Assembly (NCBI GenBank): GCA_900550935.1
Contig: URUD01000007.1
Location: 9,510 to 73,509 of the forward strand
DNA: 64,000 nucleotides
Source: an uncultured Roseburia sp.
Lineage (GTDB): Bacteria; Bacillota; Clostridia; Lachnospirales; Lachnospiraceae
Direction: 5' to 3'
The notes under the pieces were generated by a model. That model was not told the DNA's origin. It did no database searches and saw only the letters and a list, made by a program, of their open reading frames with translations. The position numbers and the translations under genes are program-made. This document shows, in pieces, positions 1 through 8,547 of this stretch (positions within the stretch are counted from its first letter, which is position 1; every line of letters begins with the position of its first letter).

Positions 1-2
1 GT

Positions 3-1403
3 ATCACAGGTGGTTATTATATCGCGATCACAACCGAAGATATCATGAAAGTGTTACTGCTGTTTTTAGTTGCAGTTATACTCGTTATGATCGGAACTTA
101 CGCGCTTTTTACGGCAGGAAGCATTGCACTGTTAAAGATGCTGCGCAGCAATAAAAAATTTTATTATCAGACCAGACATTTTACTGCAGTTTCCGGTATG
201 ATCTACCGTATGAAGCAAAACGCGGTAGGACTTGCCAATATCTGTATTCTGTCCACAATGGTTCTGGTCATGATATCCACGACCGTCAGTATGTATGCAG
301 GGTTGAATGATGAACTGGAAAACCGCTATGATGGGGATATCAGCATTAACGTATCGTATCCGTCCATGCCAGATCAGGAGGAACGGCAGGCTGTGCGCAG
401 GGCGCTTGCAGACGGTATCAAGGAACAGGGACGTATTATTACCGGACAGAGTGCCTATGCAGATTTTTACAGTATTGTGAATCTGAATGGAAATACAATC
501 GAAGTCGCGACAGATCCAGGCACAGCAGGAATGAGATTACTACATGTATTTACCAGAGATGATTATGAAGCTATGCTGGGACAGGAGGTCATGACATTAC
601 AGCAGGAAAATGAGGTATTGCTGGTATCCTCTGACGATCTGTCTTATCCGCAGATCAGTCTGCTGGGAAAGACGTATCAGGTGGCGGGCATTGAGCCGTT
701 GTCAAAAGATGAAGAATATTATATGGCAAACCTGATCGATGCTGGGCTGATTTATGTGGTTGTAAAGGATGATGCGGCACTGGAAGAGGTGATCGATACG
801 TATGCGAAGATCTACACAGAGAAAACCTGCCTGCTGAACTATGAGTTGGCATTTGATTTTGATGGCACACCAGAGCAGCAGAAGCTTGTTGCAGATACAT
901 TGCGGGATAAGCTTACAGAACTAAGCGGAGACCCTTCGGGTGAGTGGGGAGATATAACGGGTTTTAGTCTGGAGTCAAAACAGGAGGGAAGGGAGGATTT
1001 CTTAAGCATAAACGGAGGACTGCTTTTCCTGGGACTGTTTTTGGGAAGTCTGTTTCTGATGGTAACAGTACTGATCATCTATTACAAACAGATCTCAGAA
1101 GGGTATGAGGACAAAGAGCGTTTTGCCATTATGGAAAAAGTCGGTATGAGTAGCAGTGAGGTAAAGACAGCGATCACAACGCAGATAAGGATCGTGTTCT
1201 TCCTGCCTCTTGTGACAGCAGCAATCCATCTGGCAGCAGCATTTCCAATGCTAAGCAGGCTGCTTGCTATATTGAACCTGTATCAGAGTTCCTTATTTGC
1301 AATGTGTCTTGGGGCAACGGTACTGGTATTCGCTCTGATCTATCTTGTGGTATTTAAACTGACATCACGGACGTACTATCATATCGTAGGTGAACAATTC
1401 TAA
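3..1403 (+). CDS. FtsX-like ABC transporter permease, 5' end outside the window
   Basis: The reading frame is open from base 3, before the first in-window Met at base 45, so the gene is cut by the window edge. The visible part has a membrane segment at the start, a second near 'ANICILSTMVLVMIS', a long extracytoplasmic stretch of about 230 residues, then three C-terminal membrane segments. This is the layout of the FtsX/MacB-like permeases of the BceB type, which in Firmicutes pair with an ATPase and often give resistance to or sensing of antimicrobial peptides. The motif 'EKVGMSSSEVKTAI' just after the penultimate membrane block is the cytoplasmic loop typical of FtsX permeases. The partner ATPase would lie upstream, outside the window. 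The family call is firm; the substrate is unknown. Confidence 0.8.
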   Translation: MTGGYYIAITTEDIMKVLLLFLVAVILVMIGTYALFTAGSIALLKMLRSNKKFYYQTRHFTAVSGMIYRMKQNAVGLANICILSTMVLVMISTTVSMYAGLNDELENRYDGDISINVSYPSMPDQEERQAVRRALADGIKEQGRIITGQSAYADFYSIVNLNGNTIEVATDPGTAGMRLLHVFTRDDYEAMLGQEVMTLQQENEVLLVSSDDLSYPQISLLGKTYQVAGIEPLSKDEEYYMANLIDAGLIYVVVKDDAALEEVIDTYAKIYTEKTCLLNYELAFDFDGTPEQQKLVADTLRDKLTELSGDPSGEWGDITGFSLESKQEGREDFLSINGGLLFLGLFLGSLFLMVTVLIIYYKQISEGYEDKERFAIMEKVGMSSSEVKTAITTQIRIVFFLPLVTAAIHLAAAFPMLSRLLAILNLYQSSLFAMCLGATVLVFALIYLVVFKLTSRTYYHIVGEQF

Positions 1404-1409
1404 AAAAGG

Positions 1410-1456
1410 AAAAGGAAAGAGAGACGGCAGCCTGCAGTCTCTCTTTCCTTTTTCTG
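1410..1456. terminator. Bidirectional hairpin terminator between permease and tRNA-Gly
   Basis: A 16-bp inverted repeat (arms 1410-1425 and 1437-1452) follows the permease stop. The 3' arm runs into a T-rich tract on the + strand, and the 5' side is A-rich, so it can also terminate the tRNA transcript read on the minus strand. Confidence 0.8.
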
Positions 1457-1468
1457 TGATATGCATTA

Positions 1469-1539
1469 AGCAGACAACGGGAATCGAACCCGCCTCCTCA
1501 GCTTGGGAAGCTGATATACTACCGATGTACTATGTCTGC
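1469..1539 (-). tRNA. tRNA-Gly (anticodon CCC)
   Basis: The minus strand folds as a complete cloverleaf of 71 nt. The 7-bp acceptor stem pairs GCAGACA with TGTCTGC, followed by discriminator base T. The anticodon stem-loop is TCAGC-TTCCCAA-GCTGA, with CCC as the anticodon, reading GGG glycine codons. The T arm carries the usual GGTTCGATTCC sequence. CCA is not encoded. It lies alone between two protein genes. Confidence 0.93.
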
Positions 1540-1649
1540 ATGGATCGTTTAAAACTATTATACATCAATGGAAAAAGATTGCAAGACTCATTTTTTTGCT
1601 TTAAAATAAACAAAAATAAGAGCAAAACGACTGCGGGAAGGAAAAGAAA

Positions 1650-2693
1650 ATGAGATATCCAAACTATTTACCGGAACATGGAACGATCGGATTTGTAGCA
1701 CCTTCATTTGGCTGTAATATCGAACCGTATCACAGCGCATTTGACCATGCACAGGAGAAATTTAAGGCACTGGGACACTCCATTGACTTAGGACCGAACT
1801 GCTATGAGGGAAAAGGCATCGGCATCAGTAATACACCGGAAGCGTGCGGCAGGGAGCTGACCGAATATTATTGCAGCAGGGATAACGATATCCTGATCTC
1901 CTGCGGTGGCGGGGAACTGATGTGTGAGATTTTGGATGAAGTGGATTTTGACCGGATCCGTGCCGCGGAGCCAAAGTGGTATATGGGATTTTCCGATAAT
2001 ACGAACATGACATTTCTGCTCACAACATTATGCGATACGGCAGCCATTTATGGACCATGTGCAGCAGCATTTGGAATGGAACCGTGGCATGAGAGCTTAG
2101 AGGATGCCTATCAGCTGCTCCGTGGAAAGAAAAAGGAAATCTGCGGTTATGAATTGTGGGAAAAAGAAGGATTAAAGGATGAAGAACATCCGCTGCTTCC
2201 TTATAATGTGACCGAGAAGAAAGAATTAAAAGTATTTTTACCGCAGCAGGAAAAGAGAAAGACCGTGCAGATGGAAGGACGTCTGGTGGGCGGCTGTATG
2301 GATTGTCTGGTAACGCTGCTTGGAACCAATTATGATAAGGTAACGGAATTTAGCGAACGCTATAAAGAGGACGGGATCTTATGGTTTTTAGAGTCCTGTG
2401 ATCTGAATGTTATGGGGATCCGGCGTGCCATCTGGCAGATGAAACATGCGGGCTGGTTTTCTCATGTGAAGGGATTTCTGATCGGACGTCCGTTCGTGTT
2501 TGGACAGAAAATGATGGGACTGGATGCCTATCATGCAGTGACAGATCTGCTCGAAGAATATCAGGTACCAATCATAATGGATGCAGACATCGGTCACATC
2601 CCTCCGATGATGCCTCTGGTATCGGGCAGCTATGCGAAGGTACAGGTAACCGGAAATGATATCCGCATCCATATGGAAGAATCAAGATCATAA
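1650..2693 (+). CDS. S66 family serine peptidase (LD-carboxypeptidase / MccF-like)
   Basis: Cytoplasmic serine peptidase of the S66 family, which cleaves L,D peptide bonds in recycled murein tetrapeptides (LdcA) or inactivates peptide-nucleotide antibiotics (MccF). The 347 residues show the family landmarks in order: 'GFVAPS' near residue 14, 'SCGGGE' near 84-89, the nucleophile in 'GFSDNT' (Ser115), a catalytic Glu in 'FLESCD' (Glu248) and a catalytic His in 'IGHIPP' (His316). The insert after residue 150 and the overall length fit the MccF-like branch slightly better than classical LdcA. It stands alone, with its stop one base from the stop of the convergent FliD-like gene. Murein recycling or detoxification cannot be separated from sequence. 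Confidence 0.85.
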   Translation: MRYPNYLPEHGTIGFVAPSFGCNIEPYHSAFDHAQEKFKALGHSIDLGPNCYEGKGIGISNTPEACGRELTEYYCSRDNDILISCGGGELMCEILDEVDFDRIRAAEPKWYMGFSDNTNMTFLLTTLCDTAAIYGPCAAAFGMEPWHESLEDAYQLLRGKKKEICGYELWEKEGLKDEEHPLLPYNVTEKKELKVFLPQQEKRKTVQMEGRLVGGCMDCLVTLLGTNYDKVTEFSERYKEDGILWFLESCDLNVMGIRRAIWQMKHAGWFSHVKGFLIGRPFVFGQKMMGLDAYHAVTDLLEEYQVPIIMDADIGHIPPMMPLVSGSYAKVQVTGNDIRIHMEESRS

Positions 2694-2694
2694 A

Positions 2695-3363
2695 TTATAA
2701 GACAACGTTGATATTGCCGCCGGTGCTGTCTGCTGGAAGTCCGGTGGAAGGAATGAGAGAAGCGGCAAGCGAAGACGTTGCAGCAGAGGCAGCCTGCTTT
2801 TGCTGTTGCGCAAGCAGAGCAGCCTTTTTTTCTTCAATATCAAGGGTATCACTGCGGCGTTCGATCCGCTTTGTATAAGCAGTGGCACGCTGGATATAGT
2901 CTGCATCCTTGGAAAACAGCTTCTCAAATTTGGAAATATCTGCATTGGCAAACAAAGACGTTCTGGAAGAGAGCGTACCGTCTTTATTTACAGTAATACC
3001 GATCTTATCAAGCGAATCTTCATATTCTGAGGTAAGTTTCTTCATTGCCTTATAGCTTTGAGTCATCTTACGGTCATCGGAGCTGCCGGCAGAAGATAAC
3101 AGATTGTTGTAGGTGTCGATGAAAGCGGACACGCTGTTACGGATGTTGGTCGCGTGGTCATCATCATAGGTAAAGGAGCCCAGTGCCTTGATCGCACGGC
3201 GCAATGCAACGGCATCCGCATTGGAAAGTTCGGAATTGCTGTACTGTCGTCTTGAAGTGGCAGTTCTTGCGTTGGCATTTGACCTGTAGAAACGCCTCAT
3301 ATAATAGGTGGAACTTAAGGATTCTCCTGTCCCTGCATAAGCAGTACTAAAAACCGTTGCCAT
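2695..3363 (-). CDS. FliD C-terminal-like (flagellar cap-related) protein
   Basis: The 222-residue protein has no signal peptide or membrane segment. Its middle (about residues 80-170) resembles the C-terminal domain of the filament cap FliD: a 'YNNLLSS' helix, then 'LDKIGITVNKDGTLS', then a helix ending 'FEKLFSKD'. FliD shows the same 'GIT...dGtL' step between helices. It lacks the full FliD body and ends in an Ala/Gln-rich helix and a Gly/Asn tail, so it is not a normal cap protein. The ribosome binding site AAGGGAGG lies just before the ATG, and a sigma-28-like promoter sits upstream, which supports a late flagellar role. No other flagellar genes are nearby. The exact function is unknown. 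Confidence 0.55.
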   Translation of the reverse strand: MATVFSTAYAGTGESLSSTYYMRRFYRSNANARTATSRRQYSNSELSNADAVALRRAIKALGSFTYDDDHATNIRNSVSAFIDTYNNLLSSAGSSDDRKMTQSYKAMKKLTSEYEDSLDKIGITVNKDGTLSSRTSLFANADISKFEKLFSKDADYIQRATAYTKRIERRSDTLDIEEKKAALLAQQQKQAASAATSSLAASLIPSTGLPADSTGGNINVVL

Positions 3364-3410
3364 AATAGACCTCCCTTAAAAAGTTACAAAAAATAAGATT
3401 TCTGCTATAT

Positions 3411-3437
3411 GTTTCGGCAAAAAGGCGCATATAATTA
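3411..3437 (-). promoter_or_regulatory. Sigma-28 (FliA/SigD)-like promoter for the FliD-like gene
   Basis: Read on the minus strand, TAAT is followed after 15 nt by GCCGAAAC. The flagellar sigma-28 consensus is TAAA-N15-GCCGATAA, so the spacing is exact and 9 of 12 positions match. It lies about 50 nt before the ATG at 3363. Confidence 0.5.
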
Positions 3438-3501
3438 ACCGTAGAAATGGAAAATACTTTATGTTATACTTAAGCAAAAACAATGGGGAGGCATAATTTG
3501 T

Positions 3502-3960
3502 ATGGAAATCATCATTTGGATCATATTGATCATAGCATTTGCGTTAGCTGAGATTGCAACAGTAGGACTGACCTCCATCTGGTTTGCAGGCGGAGCACTG
3601 GCAGCGTTGCTGTGCTGCGTAATAGGATTAAACGTTGTATGGCAGATCGCGGTATTCATTGTCGTATCGCTGATCCTGCTGTTTTTTACAAGACCATGGG
3701 CACTGAAATATTTAAAACCACATCTGACTAAGACCAACTATGAGGGAAATATCGGTCAGGACGTGTGTGTGACTGAGACGATCGATAACAGAAAGGGCAC
3801 CGGAACGGTTGTCTTAAAGGGACAGGAATGGACGGCGCGTGCCTATGAAGATGGAAAAATCTATGAGGCAGGGATGATCGTAAAAGTACAGGAGATCCGC
3901 GGTGTTACAATGTATGTGACTGAGAGTGATGCAATGCCGCAGAGACAGGAAGAGGCATAA
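3502..3960 (+). CDS. NfeD-like membrane protein
   Basis: Small membrane protein (152 aa) of the NfeD family. Three hydrophobic stretches in residues 1-65 are followed by a soluble beta-rich domain of about 70 residues ('GNIGQDVCVTETIDN', 'GTGTVVLKGQEWTARA', 'IVKVQEIRGVTMYV'), the OB-fold of NfeD proteins. NfeD usually pairs with a stomatin/SPFH protein or ClpP-like protease for membrane quality control; no such partner is adjacent here. It starts at an ATG behind GGGGAGG, and its stop is 6 nt before the patatin gene, so the two probably form one transcript. Confidence 0.85.
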   Translation: MEIIIWIILIIAFALAEIATVGLTSIWFAGGALAALLCCVIGLNVVWQIAVFIVVSLILLFFTRPWALKYLKPHLTKTNYEGNIGQDVCVTETIDNRKGTGTVVLKGQEWTARAYEDGKIYEAGMIVKVQEIRGVTMYVTESDAMPQRQEEA

Positions 3961-3966
3961 AAGACT

Positions 3967-4842
3967 ATGACAGAAAAGACAGGACAGAATAAGAAACTTG
4001 GAATGGTATTTGAGGGAGGCGCGAACCGCACGATTTTTTCATGTGGTGTCATGGACGCCCTGCTAGAGGCGGATATCATGCCGGACTATATGATCGGAGT
4101 TTCCGCCGGGATTGCATTTGGCGTATCCTATCTTTCCAGACAAAAGGGCAGAAACTTGGAAGTCATGGAGAAATACATGGCGGATAAGAGGTATATGGGA
4201 ATGCGCCATCTGCTTGACCGGAAAAAGCGTACGTTTTATAATCTGGGCTTTGTATTCGGAGAGGTGCCGGACAAGCTTGTACCGTTTGACTATGATACGT
4301 TTGCAGCATACCCGGGGACTGTAGAGGCAGCCGTGACCAACATCCACACCGGAAAGCCGGAATATATAACATTGCAGCGCGATAAGAGCATGATGAACAC
4401 GATCGTGGCAAGCTGTTCCCTGCCGGTGCTGTTTCAGCCAGTTAAGGTGGGAAAACATTACTATCTGGACGGGGGTCTGGCGGATTCGGTTCCGTTCCGT
4501 CACGCATTCGAGCAGGGATGTGACAAACTTCTGGTGGTACTGACAAGGGAACGCGGCTATGTCAAGAAAGAGGATCGCATTACCGGAATTACCGGAGGAT
4601 TGTATCACAGATACCCCAATATCGTAAAAGATTTAGAGGAACGTCCGGAGAAATACAACGCTGATATGCAGGAACTGCTCCGTCTGGAAAAAGAGGGCAA
4701 AGTTTTTGTTATCGCACCGGAGAGCACCTATGGGGTCGGAAGAACGGAGACCGATACCGTTCTTTTAAGAAAACTCTATGATGAGGGCTATGAGATCGGG
4801 ACAAAACAGATGGAAGCATTTCAAGAATATTTAAAGGCGTAA
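3967..4842 (+). CDS. Patatin-like phospholipase family protein
   Basis: Patatin-fold lipid acyl hydrolase of 291 residues. The oxyanion loop 'FEGGANR' near residue 17, the nucleophile elbow 'GVSAG' near residue 40 (Ser of GxSxG) and the catalytic Asp in 'LDGGLADSVP' near 163 form the Ser-Asp dyad. No signal peptide is visible, so it should act in the cytoplasm or at the inner membrane face. It follows the NfeD gene by 6 nt and precedes the hydroxyacid dehydrogenase by 32 nt. The natural lipid substrate cannot be read from sequence. Confidence 0.88.
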   Translation: MTEKTGQNKKLGMVFEGGANRTIFSCGVMDALLEADIMPDYMIGVSAGIAFGVSYLSRQKGRNLEVMEKYMADKRYMGMRHLLDRKKRTFYNLGFVFGEVPDKLVPFDYDTFAAYPGTVEAAVTNIHTGKPEYITLQRDKSMMNTIVASCSLPVLFQPVKVGKHYYLDGGLADSVPFRHAFEQGCDKLLVVLTRERGYVKKEDRITGITGGLYHRYPNIVKDLEERPEKYNADMQELLRLEKEGKVFVIAPESTYGVGRTETDTVLLRKLYDEGYEIGTKQMEAFQEYLKA

Positions 4843-4874
4843 GCCAATAAAATGCAGAAGATGGAGAGAGAAGG

Positions 4875-5819
4875 ATGCAGGAAAAATTAAAGATTGTTTT
4901 TTTAGATGCAAAGACAATCGGTGAGGACATTGATCTGAGCGGATATGAAAAGCTGGGCGAGGTGGTAAAATATGATTTTTCCACACCGGAAGAGGCAAGA
5001 GAGCGTACAAAGGATGCAGATGTTATTATTTTAAATAAAGTAGTCATCAATGAAGCATCGATCGGGGAGGCAGATCATTTGAAACTGGTCTGCGTGACAG
5101 CGACCGGAACCAATAATCTGGATAAGGAATATCTCGACAAACGCGGTATCGCATGGCGCAACGTGGCAGGATATTCCACTGAGACCGTGGCACAGCATAC
5201 GTTTGCGCTGCTGTTTTATCTGCTTGAGCATCTGAATTACTATGACCAGTATGTAAAAGCAGAGCGTTATGTCAATGATACGATGTTTACACATTTTGCC
5301 GAGGTGTTCCATGAGTTAAACGGTATGACCTGGGGGGTCATCGGTCTTGGAGCCATCGGAAGAAGAGTGGCAGATATCGCAAAGATGTTTGGATGCAGAG
5401 TCGTCTATTATTCGACTTCCGGGAAAAACGATCAGCCGGGCTATGAAAGAGTAACGTTTGATACCTTACTTCGTGAGTCTGATATTGTTTCCGTGCATGC
5501 ACCGTTGGATGAAAATACAAAAGACCTTATGAATAAAGAAGCATTTGACAAGATGAAGTCATCCGCAATCTTTTTGAATCTGGGAAGAGGTCCGATCGTG
5601 GTAGAAAAAGATCTGGCGGATGCCTTAGAGCAGGGAAGCATTGCGGCAGCAGGACTCGATGTCCTTTGTGTGGAGCCGATGCAGGAAGAAAATCCACTGC
5701 GCCAGATCAAAGACAGCAACCGTCTTATCATTACTCCGCACATTGCATGGGCAAGTGTGGAAGCAAGAACAAGACTGATGCAGATCATTGAAGGACAGAT
5801 TCGGGAGTTCTTTGCCTAG
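4875..5819 (+). CDS. D-2-hydroxyacid dehydrogenase (NAD-dependent, glycerate dehydrogenase-like)
   Basis: Member of the D-isomer 2-hydroxyacid dehydrogenases (314 aa), which interconvert 2-oxoacids such as hydroxypyruvate or pyruvate and their D-hydroxyacids with NAD(H). Visible landmarks are the Rossmann motif 'GLGAIGRRVADIA' near residue 157, the substrate Arg in 'LNLGRGPIV' near 238, the Glu in 'LDVLCVEP' near 262 and the His in 'ITPHIAWAS' near 288. The length fits glycerate dehydrogenase-like enzymes rather than SerA with its regulatory domain. It is the last gene of a loose rightward group (NfeD, patatin). The exact oxoacid is uncertain. Confidence 0.87.
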   Translation: MQEKLKIVFLDAKTIGEDIDLSGYEKLGEVVKYDFSTPEEARERTKDADVIILNKVVINEASIGEADHLKLVCVTATGTNNLDKEYLDKRGIAWRNVAGYSTETVAQHTFALLFYLLEHLNYYDQYVKAERYVNDTMFTHFAEVFHELNGMTWGVIGLGAIGRRVADIAKMFGCRVVYYSTSGKNDQPGYERVTFDTLLRESDIVSVHAPLDENTKDLMNKEAFDKMKSSAIFLNLGRGPIVVEKDLADALEQGSIAAAGLDVLCVEPMQEENPLRQIKDSNRLIITPHIAWASVEARTRLMQIIEGQIREFFA

Positions 5820-5829
5820 GGGCAAAGAA

Positions 5830-6813
5830 CTAACTCGGAATGGTACTGTCCAATCCACTGTGGAAAGAAAGATTTCCATATTCTTTTAAACATGTCTCAA
5901 ACAGTTCACGGTAATGCGGATCATCCGGTGCCACATGCAAAAGAGGAGAAAGAGCGTTAAGGCGCGAAAGATACAACGGCATTGCCTTATCATAAAGTTC
6001 AAAAAATGTTTCATTGGAAATAATCGAATGATCCCATGGATTTTGCCAGGATTTCCGTTGCAGATTAAATGGATCTGTGCGGAAAAACAATGTATCGCTT
6101 GGGAATAAAGGCGAAAACAGAGGATATCCTAAACAGTAGCGTTCCGTCAGGCGCACGAGGGCTTTTTTCTTTCCACTGTCATCATGGAGCAGGCGCAGCC
6201 CAAGCTGTAAGGAAAAGATTGCAAGGCGCATCGTGTTTTTGTAGATCCGCAGTTCAGGATAGGTGTAACGGTAGGCAAAATAAAGAAGCCTTGCGACAAT
6301 TCTTTTCTGATGTGCCGTGAGGGCAAGCGTGTCTGCTGCATGAAAGGTGCAGGGAGTACGATGCAACTTTTTGTGCAGGAGTGCCGTGTCGATGTCCGTT
6401 TCCAGATACGCATGGCGGGAAAAATATGCCCTGTCCGTCTTGTCATAATGTGTCATTCCATAGATATAAGGGTGGCAGACGGTATCTAAGGTATAGTGTC
6501 CGATGAAACCGCACAGATAGCTTTCGGCGATGGCACGGTCATAAGGATCGTGAAAGGAAAGCGTACCTTTTAAGAGACCTTCAAAGAAGATCCCGGTTCT
6601 GGTAGTGTGGGCGATCGCTCCAAGATTGTGTCCCTCGAGTATATAGGAGGGCAGATAATAAAAGAAAAGGTCAGGTCCCTGTAATCCAAGAGAGAAGACA
6701 CTTTGGTTGGCAGAAATAATTTTTTTGAGCGTATAAGTTTCTTTTTTTGTATTGCTTTTTAAATTGTGATAAGCTTCGATCCCAAAAATATAATGGGTTA
6801 CAAATCCCGGCAT
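5830..6813 (-). CDS. Zinc-dependent phospholipase C family protein
   Basis: Resembles the bacterial zinc-dependent phospholipase C family: the N-terminus 'MPGFVTHYIFG' with an early His, 'LGLQGPDLFFY', 'FIGHYTLDTVCHPYIYG' and 'DRAYFSRHAYLETDID' carry the His and Asp residues that bind metals in this fold. I chose the ATG at 6813 because it follows AAAGGGTGG and matches the family's N-terminus; a longer in-frame Met at 6858 has no such support. No secretion signal is visible, unlike the toxin members, so a cytoplasmic or housekeeping hydrolase is likely. It converges on the hydroxyacid dehydrogenase gene. The 327 nt to the next gene on its other side hold divergent promoter sequence. Confidence 0.7.
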   Translation of the reverse strand: MPGFVTHYIFGIEAYHNLKSNTKKETYTLKKIISANQSVFSLGLQGPDLFFYYLPSYILEGHNLGAIAHTTRTGIFFEGLLKGTLSFHDPYDRAIAESYLCGFIGHYTLDTVCHPYIYGMTHYDKTDRAYFSRHAYLETDIDTALLHKKLHRTPCTFHAADTLALTAHQKRIVARLLYFAYRYTYPELRIYKNTMRLAIFSLQLGLRLLHDDSGKKKALVRLTERYCLGYPLFSPLFPSDTLFFRTDPFNLQRKSWQNPWDHSIISNETFFELYDKAMPLYLSRLNALSPLLHVAPDDPHYRELFETCLKEYGNLSFHSGLDSTIPS

Positions 6814-6916
6814 AATAACCACCCTTTCGTCTGTAAATGTCACAGATATTATAACCATTTTTCCTGTTCCTGTTAATAATCCGGATAAGTTTTTAAGAAA
6901 AAACTAATATCTGGGC

Positions 6917-6945
6917 TTGCATATGAGCGCAAATAAGCATATAAT
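6917..6945 (+). promoter_or_regulatory. Sigma-A promoter with long AT-rich leader before the radical SAM gene
   Basis: TTGCAT (6917-6922), a 17-nt spacer and TATAAT (6940-6945) form a good vegetative promoter. It would leave a leader of about 190 nt before the ATG at 7141. The leader is AT-rich, and I recognise no riboswitch or T-box in it. The remaining part of the 6814-7140 gap shows nothing else I can support. Confidence 0.6.
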
Positions 6946-7140
6946 ACATCTAGTAATCAAAACTATGTTATATAATATGCATATTCAATAAAGAGAAAAA
7001 GTAGTCGAAAAATAGACAAAACTGTCAAAATGTATATTAAAAAGCTACACAGAATTTGGTTTGCATATTTCAAAATGAAAATAACTTTTCTATACTTTCA
7101 GATAGTGAAAAGGTAGAGAATAGAAACGGAGGAGCATGAG

Positions 7141-8538
7141 ATGGCAAATTTAGCAATGTCAGTGGAAAGAAAAGCATTCAGTGTTGCCGCAGACTTGGCA
7201 TTGAAACATCTGAACAAAGATCGTGAGAAGGGACTTCTGCAGATTGTAGATCTTACTGAGAAATTTATGGGAGACAACTTCAACAAGGAAGCCTACGAGG
7301 GCGCAAGAAAGATGATCCAGAACCCGGATCACAAATGGATGCGTTACGTCAACCGTCTGTTAGATGAGACAGATCCACACGTAGCAAAAATGACAGCGTT
7401 GAACTTGGGATTTCAGGCTGCATTCTACGGAACCAAGACCATCCGTAAAATGCGTGAGATACATGACTGCAATATTCCGTGGCTGATCTTAATGGATCCG
7501 ACCAGTGCATGTAACCTGCATTGTACCGGATGCTGGGCAGCAGAATATGGAAATAAATTAAATCTTACATTTGAGGAATTAGACAGCATCGTAACACAGG
7601 GGAAAGAGCTCGGTGTATACTTCTACATGATGACCGGTGGAGAACCGTTAGTCCGTAAAGCAGACATCATCAAATTATGTGAGAAGCACAATGACTGTGC
7701 ATTCCACTGCTACACCAATGGTACTCTGGTAGACCAGAAACTCTGTGATGATATGAAACGTGTCGGAAACCTTTCTTTATCCATCAGTCTGGAAGGTTTT
7801 GAGGATGCCAACGATTTCCGTCGTGGAAGCGGTGTTTATGAGAAAGTGATCCATGCAATGGATCTGTTACATGAAAATGGATTGATTTTCGGTAACAGCG
7901 TATGCTATACTCGTAAAAACATGGATGCAGTAACTTCCGATGAATTCTTTGATCTGTTGATCGAGCATGGAAGCCGTTTCGCGTGGTACTTCCATCTGAT
8001 GCCGGTTGGTATGAAAGCAGCACCGGATCTGATGCCGACCAAAGAGCAGAGAGAATATATCTACCACAGGATCCGTGAAGTCCGTGCCATGGAAGGCGGC
8101 AAGGAGATTTTCGTTATGGACTTCCAGAATGATGGTGAGTTCGTAGGCGGATGTATCGCAGGAGGAAGAAACTACTGCCACATCAATCCGAAGGGTGACG
8201 TGGAGCCTTGCGTATTTATTCATTATTCAGGTGCCAACATTCGTGAGAAATCTCTGTTAGAGTGTTTAAAACAGCCGTTATTTATGGCATACAGAGACAA
8301 TCAGCCATTCAATGACAACATGTTAAGACCATGTCCAATGCTTGAGAATCCGGAGATCCTTCAGCGCATGGTACATGAGACAGGGGCACATTCAACAGAT
8401 GTGGAAGAGGCGGAACCAGTAGAGCACTTATGTGGAAAATGTGAGGCATATGCCTGTGAGTGGAAGGAAACTGCTGATAAACTCTGGAAAGAGCATCCAT
8501 ATCAGAAGAAGGGATATACGAACTTCAAGAAGAAGTAA
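7141..8538 (+). CDS. Radical SAM protein with C-terminal SPASM-like cysteines
   Basis: Radical SAM enzyme of 465 aa. An unusual helical region of about 110 residues comes first, then 'SACNLHCTGCW' with the CxxxCxxC cluster ligands (Cys124, 128, 131), 'MMTGGEPLV' for SAM binding and 'SISLEGFEDAND'. The C-terminal third has further cysteines ('GGCIAGGRNYC', 'VEPCVF', 'CGKCEAYACEW') that probably bind auxiliary clusters, as in SPASM enzymes. It starts at an ATG behind CGGAGGAG. The next gene, a lipid-flippase-like protein, starts in the same frame directly after this stop, and an LtaS-like gene follows, so membrane lipid or polymer modification is a reasonable inference. A link to membrane-spanning lipid synthesis, known in some Lachnospiraceae, is only a hypothesis. 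Confidence 0.75.
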   Translation: MANLAMSVERKAFSVAADLALKHLNKDREKGLLQIVDLTEKFMGDNFNKEAYEGARKMIQNPDHKWMRYVNRLLDETDPHVAKMTALNLGFQAAFYGTKTIRKMREIHDCNIPWLILMDPTSACNLHCTGCWAAEYGNKLNLTFEELDSIVTQGKELGVYFYMMTGGEPLVRKADIIKLCEKHNDCAFHCYTNGTLVDQKLCDDMKRVGNLSLSISLEGFEDANDFRRGSGVYEKVIHAMDLLHENGLIFGNSVCYTRKNMDAVTSDEFFDLLIEHGSRFAWYFHLMPVGMKAAPDLMPTKEQREYIYHRIREVRAMEGGKEIFVMDFQNDGEFVGGCIAGGRNYCHINPKGDVEPCVFIHYSGANIREKSLLECLKQPLFMAYRDNQPFNDNMLRPCPMLENPEILQRMVHETGAHSTDVEEAEPVEHLCGKCEAYACEWKETADKLWKEHPYQKKGYTNFKKK

Positions 8539-8547
8539 GGAGAGATC

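Noticed and set aside
1390..1653. 87-codon plus-strand ORF after the permease
   Set aside because: It runs through the terminator and the tRNA-Gly gene, so it is not a protein gene.
5806..5831. Inverted repeat AGTTCTTTGCC/GGCAAAGAACT at the end of the hydroxyacid dehydrogenase gene as a terminator
   Set aside because: No T run follows on either strand. It may still slow transcription between convergent genes, but I cannot support a terminator.
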